From the NCBI GenBank assembly GCA_951217055.1, contig OX578285.1, forward strand, positions 54,996,024 through 55,060,023: a stretch of 64,000 nt of DNA, given 5' to 3'. Under the pieces are notes generated by a model, which made no database searches, was not told the origin of the DNA, and worked only from the letters and a program-made list of their open reading frames with translations. Origin of the DNA: Gerris lacustris (lineage: Eukaryota > Arthropoda > Insecta > Hemiptera > Gerridae). Below, in pieces: positions 10,684 to 22,019 of this stretch; the first letter of the stretch is position 1, and each line of letters opens with the position of its first letter. The translations under genes and the position numbers were made by a program.

Positions 10684-11772
10684 CCTTTACAGACAGCACC
10701 ATTGACAAAACTTCGACCTGCATTTCTTGAAGGTGTCGATGTAATTATTAGGAGATGTACTAAAGCCATAGTAGGTCTACCTGCTAATTCATCAACAGCT
10801 ATGCTATATGCTCCACGCAGCTATAGAGGCCTCGGTATATTAAGATGTTTGTGGGAAGCTCCCTTACAGCATATCAGCATTCTTCAAAAGTTAAAAAACA
10901 TAAATGATGGTCAATTCCAAAGTATACTAGACTATGACGTTGAAATCTCTGAATGTGTAGACCGTCTCGGTCTGAATTTTCAAAACCTTGGAGATAAGTA
11001 TACTGCTAAAAAGATCCGACAGTCACTTCGAGAAAAAGCTTTTGATGAATGGTGTAAGTGTAAGTGGCAAGGTATAGGTGTCTGTCACTTTAAAGATAAC
11101 TCCAAATCCAACGAATTTATAAGCAATAGACAGATACTTACGGGATCTGAATGGACCAACGCTATAAAATTGAATATCAATTATGCCCCTCTTCGTGGTG
11201 TACCAACAAGTGGCGCCCAGTCTACAGGAGAGTTAGGACCCCTCTGCCGCAGATGCAGCAGAGAGACTGAAACACCAGCACATGAGCTTGGTAATTGTCC
11301 AAATAACATGCTCCTCGTTACTCGCCGTCACCATAACGTCAAGCATAAGATCATTGATTTAATGAAGCAAAAGGGGTATAATTGCTATGAAGAGGTCTAT
11401 AGCATTAATTCTAATGGTTCTACTAGGTATGCTGACATTGTTGCTTTTAAAGAAAATAGCAAGGACGCTTTGGTGATAGACCCTACGGTTAGATATGAAA
11501 GCAACGATCTACAGCAAGGAGAAAAGGTCCATCTTGAAAAGAAGGGAATTTATGACAAATGTCTTAATTATTACCGAGAAAAGTTTTTGGAGAAGCACGG
11601 TCTAAGAGATTTTCATGTTAAAGGACTTTGGTTTGGTTCAAGAGGCACCATACCTAAGTTTACCAGCGATTTCTTCGACGAGATAGGAATAGATAAAAAG
11701 GAACTGACAAGAATAGCCGAATCAATTATTTTAGATTCGCTTGGCATTTTAAATCATCACATATACGGCTAA
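10684..11772 (+). CDS. R2-like LINE C-terminus with zinc finger and restriction-like endonuclease
   Basis: Open frame of about 356 codons; similarity to the family seems to start at LQTAPLTKLRP near 10685, just before the first good codon. It contains the end of the RT region (YAPRSYRGLGIL), a C-X2-C-X8-H-X4-C zinc knuckle (C182, C185, H194, C199, counted from 10702), and a restriction-like endonuclease core with D245 in YADIV and D260 in VIDPTV. It ends with the HHIYG tail at the TAA. In R2-type elements this endonuclease nicks the target and the RT primes on it. The N-terminal two thirds (RT motifs) are missing, so it is a 5'-truncated copy, but with no stop or frameshift. It could belong to R2, R4 or a related clade, and no 28S rDNA surrounds it. 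Confidence 0.8.
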   Translation, partial: PLQTAPLTKLRPAFLEGVDVIIRRCTKAIVGLPANSSTAMLYAPRSYRGLGILRCLWEAPLQHISILQKLKNINDGQFQSILDYDVEISECVDRLGLNFQNLGDKYTAKKIRQSLREKAFDEWCKCKWQGIGVCHFKDNSKSNEFISNRQILTGSEWTNAIKLNINYAPLRGVPTSGAQSTGELGPLCRRCSRETETPAHELGNCPNNMLLVTRRHHNVKHKIIDLMKQKGYNCYEEVYSINSNGSTRYADIVAFKENSKDALVIDPTVRYESNDLQQGEKVHLEKKGIYDKCLNYYREKFLEKHGLRDFHVKGLWFGSRGTIPKFTSDFFDEIGIDKKELTRIAESIILDSLGILNHHIYG

Positions 11773-12466
11773 ACTTAATTTTATTTTTGACATTTTGTTT
11801 ATTTATTTTTTTGACAAAACAAATATATTGACTATATAAGTTAATTTTTAAAAGTTACTATTTTGACAAATGTATAATGATGATTATATACTTTAATTTT
11901 TTGTAAATTTTGCACTATTTAATAAGTTATTGTCTGTTAAAAGATTGATTTAGTAAGCTGTGTATTTAGCAACTCATTATAAATGAGCAGCCTCTTGTAT
12001 GTTTTTTTGTAAATATATTATGTTTCTCCCCCCAAGTCGTATTCCAATGCGTCGATTCCGAATTCGCGTATTTAAGATGTATGACGGGATAGTAATCATT
12101 ACCTACTCAAAAAGACCTTTAATTTGATATACAAAATGAACATGACATATGACTTAAAACCCCTTACTTTTTGTCTTTTCGGTCATTTGTGGTAGCCATT
12201 TTGAAAATAATTTTATTAAATTTATACTTCCTCTCTTTAATCATCAAGAGTTTTTAATTGATATGCAGCATGCCATATAAACTTAAACTTCTTTTTAACA
12301 TCCACATCTCGACCGTACTTGTTTTCAAAATACTGACTAAACATGTAGGTAATTTGTTGTAATAGTTACATACTCTTTTCCTAATCTTAAAATCCTTTGA
12401 AACTATGAATGCCATGCCATGCTGATTAAAACCCTTCTTTTAGTTGCCTGCCGTATTGACAGCCAT
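11773..12466 (+). other. 3' UTR of the R2-like copy, then a dispersed repeat
   Basis: AT-rich sequence follows the R2-like stop codon to about 12030. From about 12090 there are repeats of the type GACATATGACTTAAAA...AGTAGGTAA, related to copies at 14797-14870 and 26824-27130. The Merlin element is inserted in this repeat. Confidence 0.45.
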
Positions 12467-12661
12467 CTTAAAAAGGTACTTGTTTAGATGGTTACTCCCA
12501 TTGTTGGTTACTCCCCAAAAGTGAGTAACCAAGTCCTGGTTACTCACCAAAAGGGAGTAACCAAGAAATTATTATCACAATAATGGAATAAAAAAATGTT
12601 GAAATAATGAAAAACAAATATATGCTTTTATATTCAAAAATATATAAAGATACAAAAAAAA

Positions 12662-13167
12662 TTAATCAATAAACGACGAGATTCCCTCCCACAAAGCCTT
12701 CAATCTTTGTGCCTGAGGGAAATCCCGCCGCCATAGAAACTCTGAAATATATGATGTAAACAACGATCTTGCGGTCCCATAATGCCGCTTATGGCGAGCC
12801 TTGAATTTCTGCCAGGTACTCTCAATAGTATTAGTATGATAACCAGGCTCTGGGTCGACAAAATTTTGAGAGTGGTTAACCACATAATGAGAGTAACCCT
12901 CTGAAACCGAAAATCAGACGATATTAGTTATCGATTAACAATTTAAACTCTTCTAAATGTCAGAATTTGATTACATCATTGCTTAAATTTTTTATGCAAA
13001 GGAATATTTTTAGACTCAAACATGATTAGTAGGATATCAAAATTGTGTGTAGCAAAAAATTAAATTCGCAAATACCTGGCGAAGATTCAATCCCGCCATA
13101 AGCAGACACGACTATCGATCCTGGTAATACATGTTTTTTTAATATGTTTAGAAGAGTGAATACACAC
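12662..13167 (-). pseudogene. Merlin (ISXO2-like) transposase, broken
   Basis: Two exons can be joined on the minus strand. The upstream piece (13167-13076) reads LLNILKKHVLPGSIVVS and ends at donor GCCAG|GTATTT. The downstream piece (12900-12662) starts after TTTCAG, reads EGYSHYVVNHSQNFVDPEPG and continues to NTIESTWQKFK...YISEFLWRRDF before a stop. HxLPGS, VNHSxNFVDP, TIESTW and EFLWRR are the signature blocks of the ISXO2-like DDE domain. In the first piece the expected SD..W reads SAYGG, so a catalytic acid appears lost. The enzyme would have cut and pasted its own element. Confidence 0.8.
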
Positions 13168-13600
13168 TTCCCTTTACATGGTAAAGATCCCCCAAGTTCC
13201 ATTACTTTATTTCAAACTGTTTAGATTTTATAACGATTTAAGTGTTATTTTTTTACTATTTCGGAAGGGTTATTTTGCTATTTTTGCCCCCCTGTGGGGG
13301 GCAAAATATTGGAAATATAAAAAAATGTTTCAAGTAAAAGTTTATTATTTTTCACCGTAGAATCCAAATATGCTATCAAAAATATACACTCCAATTTGAA
13401 ATTTTGAAGTCACCCGACTGGGGGCAAAGTGGGAGGTTGCCCCTAGTGGGCGATGGCATGAAAACAAACTTCCCTTTGCATGGTAGAGATCCCCCAAGTT
13501 TCATTAATTTATCTCAAAGCGTTCAAAAGTTAAGAGGGGGGGGGGGGGGAGACTTTTGGACCACCCTGTATATTACTGTTACACTAAACACGCAATAGTA
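13168..13600. repeat. repeat inserted in the Merlin gene
   Basis: Two related blocks (CTTCCCTTTACATGGTAAAG near 13168 and CTTCCCTTTGCATGGTAGAG near 13470), a poly-G run near 13535-13550 and the phrase CCACCCTGTATATT at 13561. This interrupts the transposase between its middle and N-terminal parts and looks like a later insertion. Confidence 0.5.
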
Positions 13601-13639
13601 AAATAAAAAAAAAAACTAAAGATATTAAAATAAATAGAA

Positions 13640-13758
13640 CTTACCATGTAAGAATTTGTAAAGATCCCAATTAGATTTATCTTCGGTTAATTTATAAACA
13701 TCTCTTAGCGTTAAATCGATTAACACGTCCATTTGAGTTTTACTTAAAGATCTGAATA
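13640..13758 (-). pseudogene. possible N-terminal exon of the Merlin transposase
   Basis: The minus strand reads MDVLIDLTLRDVYKLTEDKS followed by NWDLYKFLHG and a GTAAG donor. Position and orientation suit a first exon of the neighbouring transposase, but the sequence is too short and variable to recognise by itself. Confidence 0.4.
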
Positions 13759-14199
13759 AATTGAAATCACACAATTAAACGCAGACAACTTCAAAATTTA
13801 AAAAGTGAAAGTTTTAAAAAATAAAATTTGACATGACATGACATAAAAAAAAAAAAAAAAAAACGCCTCAAAAATCTATATAAAATAAAGATACATAAAA
13901 TATTACAAAAATGACCAAGGGGATAACAATAACATACAATCTTATAACCAACCATATATCAATCCAACATAGTCCTTATGTGTTTATAAATACTATAATA
14001 ATCATTTTTTTATGTTTGTGTATGAACGAGATGCAATAGGATCAAAGACGGAAATAAAACAAAATCACATAAACATAAAACATCAATACCAAATCTAAAT
14101 CTTATTAATAAAACACCTTAGACTAATTCAATTTGTTATTCCATTTGGAAGTTTTCAAAGGGACTAAATGTCTGAATTAGTCTAGTCTAAGGGGTATTC

Positions 14200-14520
14200 T
14201 TATTTAGATGGTTACTCCCTTTTAGAATATTATTAAAAGGGAGTAACCATCTGAATTAGTCTAATGGGCAATCTTATTCAAATAGTTACTCCCCTTTAAC
14301 GTATTATTGAAAGGGAGTAACCATCTGAATTAATCTAAAGGGTCTTCTTATTTAAATAGTTACTCCCCTTGTTATTAGTGTAGGGGAGTAACTATCTGAA
14401 TTAGTCTAAGGGGTATTCTTATTCAGATAGTTACTCCCCTTTAATAATATTATTAAAAGGGAGTAACCATCTGAATTAGTCTAAGGGGTGTTCTAATTTA
14501 GATGGTTACTCCCTTCATAA
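14200..14520. repeat. tandem array of ~74-bp hairpins in Merlin
   Basis: GTTACTCCC starts at 14211, 14285, 14359, 14430 and 14505, a spacing of 71-75 bp. In each of the first four units it is followed within about 35 bp by GGGAGTAAC, so each can fold into a hairpin. Units are joined by CTGAATTAGTCTAAGGGG-like spacers. The arms copy the inner part of the element's own terminal repeat. Confidence 0.9.
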
Positions 14521-14869
14521 ATTCTTTGCGAATATTCTCTTTCCCCCTATTCTAACCCCAACAAAAGCCCCAATGCTTTTCTACATCCCCGGGTAAGAAT
14601 GTATTAAATATTAAAATTGATAATAAATAAAAATAGAAATAGCCAAATCAAGAAATTAGGGGAGTAACCAAAAAAGGGAGTAACCAACTAAAATCAACAA
14701 AGGGGAGTAACCTACTAAACAAGGTCACATAAATAAAAAAACGAATTGGTTACTCCCTTAAAAGGGAGTAACCATCTAAACAAGTGCCCTTAAAAATATT
14801 TAGTGTGCATTTTGAATAGTTACATATTCTTTTTCTACTCTTCAATCAAGACCTTTGAATGTCTACACT

Positions 14870-15100
14870 ACTTACTAAAAACTACATGTTTAGTCGCCCT
14901 ATAGTGCTAGGTCTGGGGGAGGGCACATTCTAAGTCAGTTTAGATTGGGGGGGGGGGGGGGGGGGGTATTCGTAGTGGTATCAAGAAACGGGAACTACTT
15001 ATTCAACAAATTTTAAGCGGGGGGTCCGTATTTTGAAAATATGACCTTTCGGGGGGGGGGGCGGGGTCCCCCCCCCCCCTGGGTAGGCCACTGCACGCTT
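14870..15100. repeat. G/C-homopolymer-rich transposon end
   Basis: Runs of about 20 G (14946-14967), 11 G and 13 C (15050-15080) are followed by CTGGGTAGGCCACTGCACG. Read on the minus strand this is a CAGTGGCCTACCCAGG-type terminus as seen in hAT-like elements. The matching other end was not found. Confidence 0.4.
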
Positions 15101-16190
15101 ATATAGCTCACTAATGACCACACCATACTTGCTTCGGCGGTACAATGTACAAATGTATGATGTGTGAAACTCTCCACCACGGAGCTAGTAAAGTGGGCCT
15201 AAAAGATGGTCTAATTGCAAGGTTCGAACAAGTGGTTCGTCCTACCCTTCTAGTAGAAAGTACATACTAGATTACTACTACTGCTACTAGTGAAAACATA
15301 TTACGACTGTTCAGTGCTCTTAAAACTCACAAATTTAAACCAAAAAAAAGAAAATTATCTAAACTAAGTCCATTGGTAACCTGGAGGTTCGGCCTCACGA
15401 CCGAAGCCGCCGCCACGCCGCTGGGCGTTCCGAGGCTAGGCCTACTACTACTACCGGCATGACGTACTTCATAGACAACAAAAAGACCACACCGACTTTA
15501 AATGTTAATGGTAGGGGAAAGGAAACTTCAAAGTAGATATAGGAAAAATTAAAAAGCAATTTTGTTTTCTCCAGACCCCTGGAATCAAAATAATGATGCA
15601 CTACAAAATAGACATAAATGGCCAAACTGGTCAATTTTTTCCACAATATTTAAAAACTATTGTCAATTGAAAATTGAACTCAACTACAAACTGTTACAAA
15701 TTGATCCCTCATTTATTAGAATCAGACAAATTTGACTATTGCTTAATGACAAAGAGGGGTTGGTGTTTTTTATCCATTTTTAAAGCGACACAGAAATTTA
15801 TAATTGGGACTAAAAAATTATACATAATATTTTTTCTTGAATATTCAAAATTCGGTCTAGTTTCCTCTTGTACGATTTTAGAAAATTGTACTTTTGGGGT
15901 ACAGGGTACATTTCGAAAAAAGCAAAAGTTATAAGGAGAAAACTGGGAAAGAAAGGGTTTTTCATGTTTTTTTTTTGCTACAACTCAAATTCCAACAAAA
16001 AATATTGGTGGCAAACCTCAGATTCGTAATCAGCACCCCAAAAAACTTTACAGAACAAAAATACATAACAAATTCATAATTTGTTTTAACAAACAACCTA
16101 ATGACTGGACTAAACTGGCTATTGAATCCGTAGGGTCGGTCGCCCTCTATAGGGAAAACCACAACTAGTTTGTACACAGATATTGCTCGC
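15101..16190. other. no gene recognised
   Basis: Includes a GC-rich patch at 15380-15460 (CGACCGAAGCCGCCGCCACG). Open frames on both strands are short and carry no family motif. Confidence 0.4.
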
Positions 16191-16197
16191 CACTCTA

Positions 16198-16268
16198 CCT
16201 TGCTGAGTCTGAGTATGTCTGCATGCAACAAACTTTGTTGCACGCAGACATACTCAGACTCAGCAAGG
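16198..16268. repeat. 35-bp-arm near-perfect palindrome
   Basis: CCTTGCTGAGTCTGAGTATG... at 16198-16232 is repeated inverted at 16234-16268 with one mismatch and a single-base centre. No coding or RNA family was recognised. It may be a collapsed transposon terminus pair or a cruciform-forming site. Confidence 0.85.
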
Positions 16269-16640
16269 ACAAACCGCTTGCATAAGTCAGCGAGGATCTG
16301 TATTTATTTATTTAAAATAAAATACAGTGGATAATATACAATTTTACATTAAAACATATATGTGTGTGTGTGTTTTACATTTTACATATATGTGCATCAA
16401 TGTTGCGTTGTAGACTCCTGTGATGTAAGATCCGACCCTTCAACGGAGAGTGAGTTTTTTAGAGCTACGGGCATAGGCGGCCGAAGGTATAGGCTTGGGG
16501 GGGGGGCTAAGCCCCCCCCCCCCCCAAAAAAAAAATTTTGAGGAGTTCAAAAAAAATTTTATCAGCTAACAAAAATCACAATAATTGTAAAAGGAAAGGC
16601 TACATATACTTGAACATAATAAGAGCCATACCTTTGTTAG

Positions 16641-17180
16641 TATTGCTTCGAATATAAGACGCCCCCCAATATAAAACGCATCCCGATTTTCGAACCAAAA
16701 ATCTTGGCAAAAAATTAATGCATTTTGTGTAAACGCTCCTCGAATATAAGACGCACCCCAATATAAAACGCATCCCGATTTTCGAACCAAAAATCTTGGC
16801 AAAAAATTAATGCATTTTGTGTAAACGCTCCTCGAATATAAGACGCACCCCAATATAAAACGCATCCCGATTTTCGAACCAAAAATCTTGGCAAACAATT
16901 AATGCATTTTGTGTAAACGCTCCTCGAATATAAGACGCACCCCGATATAAAACGCATCCCGATTTTCGAACCAAAAATCTTGGCAAACAATTAATGCATT
17001 TTGTGTAAATGCTCCTCGAATATAAGACGCACCCCAATATAAAACGCATCCCGATTTTCGAACCAAAAATCTTGGCAAAAAATTAATGCATTTTGTATAA
17101 ACGCTCCTCGAATATAAGACGCACCCCGATTTTTGGAGAAGCAAAAACGGAAAAAAGTACGTCTTATATTCGAAGCAATA
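16641..17180. mobile_element. 540-bp TIR element built of 92-bp tandem repeats
   Basis: Perfect 21-bp inverted ends: TATTGCTTCGAATATAAGAC at 16641 and its inverse ending at 17180. If the outer TA is the target duplication, the repeats are 19 bp. Between them lie five copies of a unit of exactly 92 bp (marker TTCGAACC at 16689, 16781, 16873, 16965 and 17057). Each unit contains CTCGAATATAAGACGC, a near-copy of the terminal repeat. There is no transposase, so it is non-autonomous. Confidence 0.85.
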
Positions 17181-19340
17181 CGGTATTACTAATTGGTAAA
17201 ATTTTACATTAGTTGAATAACAGTATTTTTCCTAAAACCATATCCAGTGAAGATGTCAGAATATTTGCAATGAAGTCAAAAAAAACTGCATTTGGTTTAG
17301 ATTTTTGTGTTAGTTCATGCTACATTTTGTATAATTAAGTAAAATTAAAAATATATTTATTAGTTTGCTCAAATTGTTATTGCACATAATTTCTTGTTCT
17401 CTAAAAGCTAATCAATAGAAATCAAAATCACTCTGATAAATTATTACTTTTTTTATTGCGTTTTTAACGATTTTTAAGAAAATGTATTTTTCCCGCGGAA
17501 ACACCATTTTCGGTGCGTTGTCAGAAAACGCCGCGAGGGTCGAAAGGATTTTTTTTCATGGGCTTTCTTGGTTTCTTGGGGGTGTTCGAGAGCTAGGTTG
17601 TTGTAATAGGAAAGAAAAAAAAATTGGAAATTCAACCCAAAATAATTGCAAACACCACCAATTTTGAACAAAACGGCGTTCCCAAAAATAACTTATTTTT
17701 TAAAGTCGGTTGAAAACCGAAAATTAATAATTGAAAAATTCCTCAGGTACTAAAGTAAACCATTACAAATCTTCTAAACGGTTTAAATTTGCCATTGGCA
17801 TAACAATTATAATTTGGTTAATAGCATGGATGAGTTTGTTGGCTCTGTGGCAGTTAAAAACTATAAAAAATTTATAACTTTAACTTTTAACTGGTTTAAC
17901 TTTAAATTAATCTGATTCCACAATTTGAAAGCCATAAAATACTGTTCATTGTTTGTATCTAAAGTTTGTGTATGTAACCTACTGTTTTAATATGGTGGCT
18001 TTGGCTTACTAAAGATTCTTCTACTTAGATAATCCTTGGGGAGATTTTCTAACGAAACAGGTATAGTAAACAATTATTTTTAGATACCAAAATACCTAAA
18101 AAACGCAATTTTTGGTGTTAAATTTTTAAAAAGTTTCAGGGGGAGGCCCCCCCTGACCCCCGCTTTTCTGGGGGGGGGGGGGTTATTCCATATCCCTACA
18201 CCCCCGATAGTGTTAGCCCCCCCCCCCCCCCCCCCCAAATATATTGCTCTAGAGCCGCCTATAGCTATATGGGGAGGATCCTCCAACGCTAAAATCTAAA
18301 ACCAGGCTTACAAATATGGGGAATTCCCGCTAAAAAAAAAAGAATCCCATTTGTCTATATTATCTGTATGCACGATTTAAAGTTTTCATATTCCAGAGTT
18401 TAAAAAATAAGTTTCGACAATTAGTTTACCTATTTAAGCACCAATTAATAGTGAAATTAATAATGGGGGAAGATCTGGGTTCGATTTCTCGCTAGGTAGA
18501 ATCTTTTTTATGTATATTGGGGTTAAGTCGGACTGATTATTTTTAGAAATTTACAGTTATGTTTTGGTTTTATTTTTTGTAAAAAAATAAAATATAAAAT
18601 AATAATAATGTATAATTATAGGATGTTTTTAGGTTGAGCTTTTTCGCTATCGGTACTCTAATGGGGTTAAAGTTCTTACCTACCCTCATTGACACCTCAG
18701 TCTTCTATTACTCTGTTACTGCGTTCTATACTAGGTCAGTCTTCACTCTCTCCCCCCCCCATGTTTTAGTTTGTGTGTTTTGCTCTAACTTCCGTTCTAT
18801 TCGTCTGATTTGTATGAAACAAACATTATTGTATTTTCTTTTTACCAGTAATTTGTCTCTCACAAGCAGGGGTTTTTATTTCTTTTTAACTCAATAACAC
18901 TCTCGCTGTCGCTGACCAAAGCAGTGTTAAGCTAATCACTCTCCGTCTCAATTCAAAAGTAATCCAAGAATTTAGGAGAATTCTACACCCAACCAAGATC
19001 CTCTTGTAATCTGTCGAAGGCATTTAACTCAAGTTTAAATCTCTTTCTAAGTGATGATAATATTTAAACACCCTCTCACAGCCTTTGAAAACTATCCTGA
19101 TCCTGGTTATTCTTTTAAAGTTAGCTAAACAAATTATTATTAACCTTTTGCCTTGTACTTGAAAGGTTGTTGAGGTGGAAAAGTAGGAATGTGATTAAGA
19201 CAAAACTATTAATTTTTTTAACAAAATTAGGGAATTAGTTCAAATATGTGAATATTTTTTATTTTATTAACGGTAGTAATTGCATTATTGTGATCAATAT
19301 GTTAATTTTCAACAAAATGATACTAACATTTTCCGTAGGC
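17181..19340. other. no gene recognised; poly-G/C near 18140-18240
   Basis: AT-rich sequence. A G run near 18170 and a long C run near 18212-18235 lie just before GAGCCGCCTATAG at about 18251. This may pair with CATAGGCGGCCG near 16473, suggesting one larger element with poly-G ends spanning 16.47-18.27 kb and containing the 92-bp-repeat element. The match is only about 10 bp, so this is a suggestion. Confidence 0.35.
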
Positions 19341-20400
19341 CGGGTCCCCGGGGGGTAGGCAAAAGCTTGGACCCTTATATTTTCCTGCGTGTGTCTGTCC
19401 GTCTGTCGCCTGCTCTCACGGCTACACCTTTCGTCCGATCACTTTGAAATTTGGCATATATGTGTATAGTACCTACCCACACATTTTAAAAATATAGGGG
19501 CTTAAAAAAATTATTTTTCAAAAAAAAAAAAAAAAAAAAAAATTAGGGTAAAAAAAACTTAAGGTTAAAAAATAATTAATTTTTTTTTGGAAACCGTGTG
19601 GGGTATCATATGAAAGGGTACGTTGAGCTGATTACAAAAATATATAATTTTTGGTTTTAAGCTTTGACAGGACGAGCGTAGGCGAGTTTGAAGTGGGTGT
19701 GAAAAGTGTCCCCCCCCCCTTCTATCTCGCTTATGTGCAGTGCCAAAAATCTGAAAAAATTTCAGAACATTCTTCAACCAAACGAAAAGATACCACTTTT
19801 TGGAAATTTTATTTTTTATTTTAATGTCTCCAATTTCAATAACTCCGTAAAACTACAAAATCTGTTTCAGACATCAGGAAACATTTTTGTCGGTGAGACA
19901 ACATTTTTGCCAATTAATACTTGTTATAAACTACTAGTCCGATTTCAATTGAATTTGAATGGTAGGTCATAATTATCCCACAGATGGTCCCATTATAATT
20001 TCAAACATTTTTTTTTTTTTGCCCATTGCTTCCTTTAAATTTGTTTTTATTGGGAACTATATCTTAAAAAACTACTCATTCCATTTTGAAGAAATTTTGA
20101 TGGCTTGTTGAAAATAGCCAACAGATGGTATTTCAACATTCTGTACACATTCAATATTAAATAAAAAATAAATATGACCTCACTGCCTCACTGGGAACTG
20201 AAGCAACAACTTTGTTTTATTAACACCCAAAGTGTCTTTCAAAGTGCACATCCGATTTTGAAAAAAAATTGAATGGTTTGTTGAAAGTAGCCCATAGATG
20301 CACATTTCTGTTCAGGTCTGTGCACATTTAACACGGAATAAAAAATAAATGTCACCCCACCAGGAATCGAAAAAACAACTTTGATTTATGGAAAATGAAA
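19341..20400 (+). repeat. dispersed repeat, copy 1 (GGGTCC...GTAGGC family)
   Basis: Begins near GGGTCCCCGGGGGGTAGGC and includes CTTATATTTTCCTGCGTGTG, CTCACGGCTACACCTTTCG and TCCGATCACTTTGAAATTTG. The same order of blocks recurs at 52105-52242 continued at 54487-55020. From about 19900 to 20400 a looser repeat of 150-170 bp (CCGATTT...GAATGG...CACAGATGG) occurs three times. Confidence 0.65.
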
Positions 20401-20899
20401 CAGGTCCAAATCTCATATAGCCATCCAAAGCTATATGCTCCACAAATTAAAACTATTTTTCTTTACAATTATTTAGAATCAAGAATCATAAGCGGGATAA
20501 GCAAATGTCTCCATAGATAGGTGGTTTCCCGACCTCTTAGTATAAAGTATTAAAACAAATGAAGCAAATAACAATCAAATAAATGGCTCAAGTATCTAAT
20601 TTTATTGGCCAGTTTTAGAAATTTAGATTTTATAGCTCATGGCTTCTAATTATTTTTTGAGAACTTAAATTCTAAAATTATTTCAAGTGTGCACGTTCCA
20701 AGAAAGTTAAATTTCTCAAAGCATTTTCAAAGTTTAAGGATCTCTTAGCCATTGGAACTTAGGTATGCCGATGATGAACACATTAATTACATACCTACTT
20801 ATTTACATAAGTAAAAATAATAGAAATACTTATTAAACAAGTAAATCTAAAGGCGCCTACACCGGAAAGATGTCAAGACCATGTCAGTATCAAAATTCT

Positions 20900-21229
20900 T
20901 ACCAACTTAGTTATAAATGAATTGCTCATAAGATCTATGTAATTCATATTGTTGAAATAAAAATGTATACAAGTTTTGTAATGATGCTCCAGCATCGAGA
21001 AATTTATTTTTATTAATACACCATATCTTGTCACTTGGTCTTGGTATGTTTGTATATTTTCGGAGCATTAATTATCCGTTAATCTATTGATCTTATTTGT
21101 TCCTTATATACGTGTACATTCCTTACACGTAGATAACATTATAACTCTGAACATGGTGGCAGCAATGTCGGTTATTTGGTAATCGGTAAAGTAGAAAGTA
21201 AATTCAGGCTAAAGTAAGATCGGTGAGAT
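20900..21229. other. possible retroelement LTR end
   Basis: An AT-rich stretch ends in ATAACTCTGAACA followed by TGGTGGCAGCAATGTCGG, which has the look of a primer-binding site after an LTR. No second LTR or gag/pol frame was found in the window, so the call is weak. Confidence 0.2.
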
Positions 21230-21880
21230 TTTTAAAAAAATTATTTACTAGTTCACTATTATAGTTGAAATGACAAAGTACTTCTCTGGAAAACATTAAA
21301 AATTAATATATAATTTGTTTAGTTAATTTGAGTTTTCGCAGTTATATTTATTTAATTTATTATTGAACATTATATCAAAATATACCATTAAAATAACTCC
21401 TCCCAGGTGGGGAATTAAACCCTGCCTCTCACCCTTTTCATTTGGAAGTATTTTCTCAGGAATTAGTTATTTCTGGGGAAAACGACTGGTATGGCTAAAT
21501 TTGCATTTAAATGGAATACATTCTGAATTTTTTAATTAAAATTGTTGGAACTGTTTTCGAGAAATATTTATTTTTAGCTTCTGGGGGCATCTCCCCCAAG
21601 TTTAGAGCTAAAATTTTATTCCTCGATTTCGCCACGGGGTATAGTTTTCTGGATATTATATTAGTACATAACAATCGGTCCAATTATATGTGTATGCACT
21701 GACTACACACAGCAAACGTCAGATTCATATCTATATCAAACCACTTTTTGGGACTCAGAGGACCTCAAAACGTGTAAAACGAATTTTTGTGCTATCACAA
21801 TACTTTTTTCTCTACATATACTACTTACTTAACAGAGTAAAAACTAAAATAATTATTACTACATATATGAAAAATTAAAA
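21230..21880 (+). repeat. dispersed repeat ending near GAGAAAGTA, copy 1
   Basis: Contains TATTTTCTCAGGAATTAG, GGGAAAACGACT, GCATTTAAATGG and CTCAGAGGACCTCAAAACGTG in the same order as copies at 22020-22570 and 23190-23690. A transposon family is likely, but its class is unknown. Confidence 0.55.
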
Positions 21881-22019
21881 AAACATAGGATACATTCTTT
21901 GAATCCAAGCTACAACAAAAAAAAGCGTATTTATTCTAGTCGTTACCACGAAATGAATGATTCCTCTTCGGTCAATTAAAAGAATTAAAGTTCTTACTCA
22001 TAATTTCTATTAAGAAGAT

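Larger units (their letters stand above)
12475..14788. mobile_element. Merlin DNA transposon, 2.3 kb, 8-bp target duplication
   Basis: Ends with 25-bp terminal inverted repeats (outermost bases GGTACTTGTTTAGATGGTTA on the left; one mismatch on the right). It is flanked by a perfect 8-bp duplication, CTTAAAAA, at 12467-12474 and 14789-14796. The minus-strand coding remnant matches the ISXO2/IS1595-like DDE transposase that defines the Merlin superfamily, and both the 8-bp duplication and the GG ends agree with that family. About 17 perfect copies of the terminal 9-mer GTTACTCCC (either strand) occur in the element, most in a hairpin array at 14205-14520. Confidence 0.9.

Noticed and set aside
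14200..14520. CRISPR-like palindromic repeats
   Set aside because: Palindromes share the terminal motif of the surrounding Merlin element, and the spacers are also repeated.
15395..15646. 83-residue minus-strand frame with hydrophobic stretches
   Set aside because: No start context, splice partners or family similarity; hydrophobicity follows from T-rich sequence.
16566..17144. Series of minus-strand frames of about 80-110 residues (MFAKIFGSKIG-like)
   Set aside because: They are translations of the 92-bp repeat in shifting frames. The repeat simply contains few stops; no protein family.
20900..21190. LTR retrotransposon
   Set aside because: Only a primer-site-like word after an AT-rich stretch; no second LTR or coding region, so kept only as a weak note.
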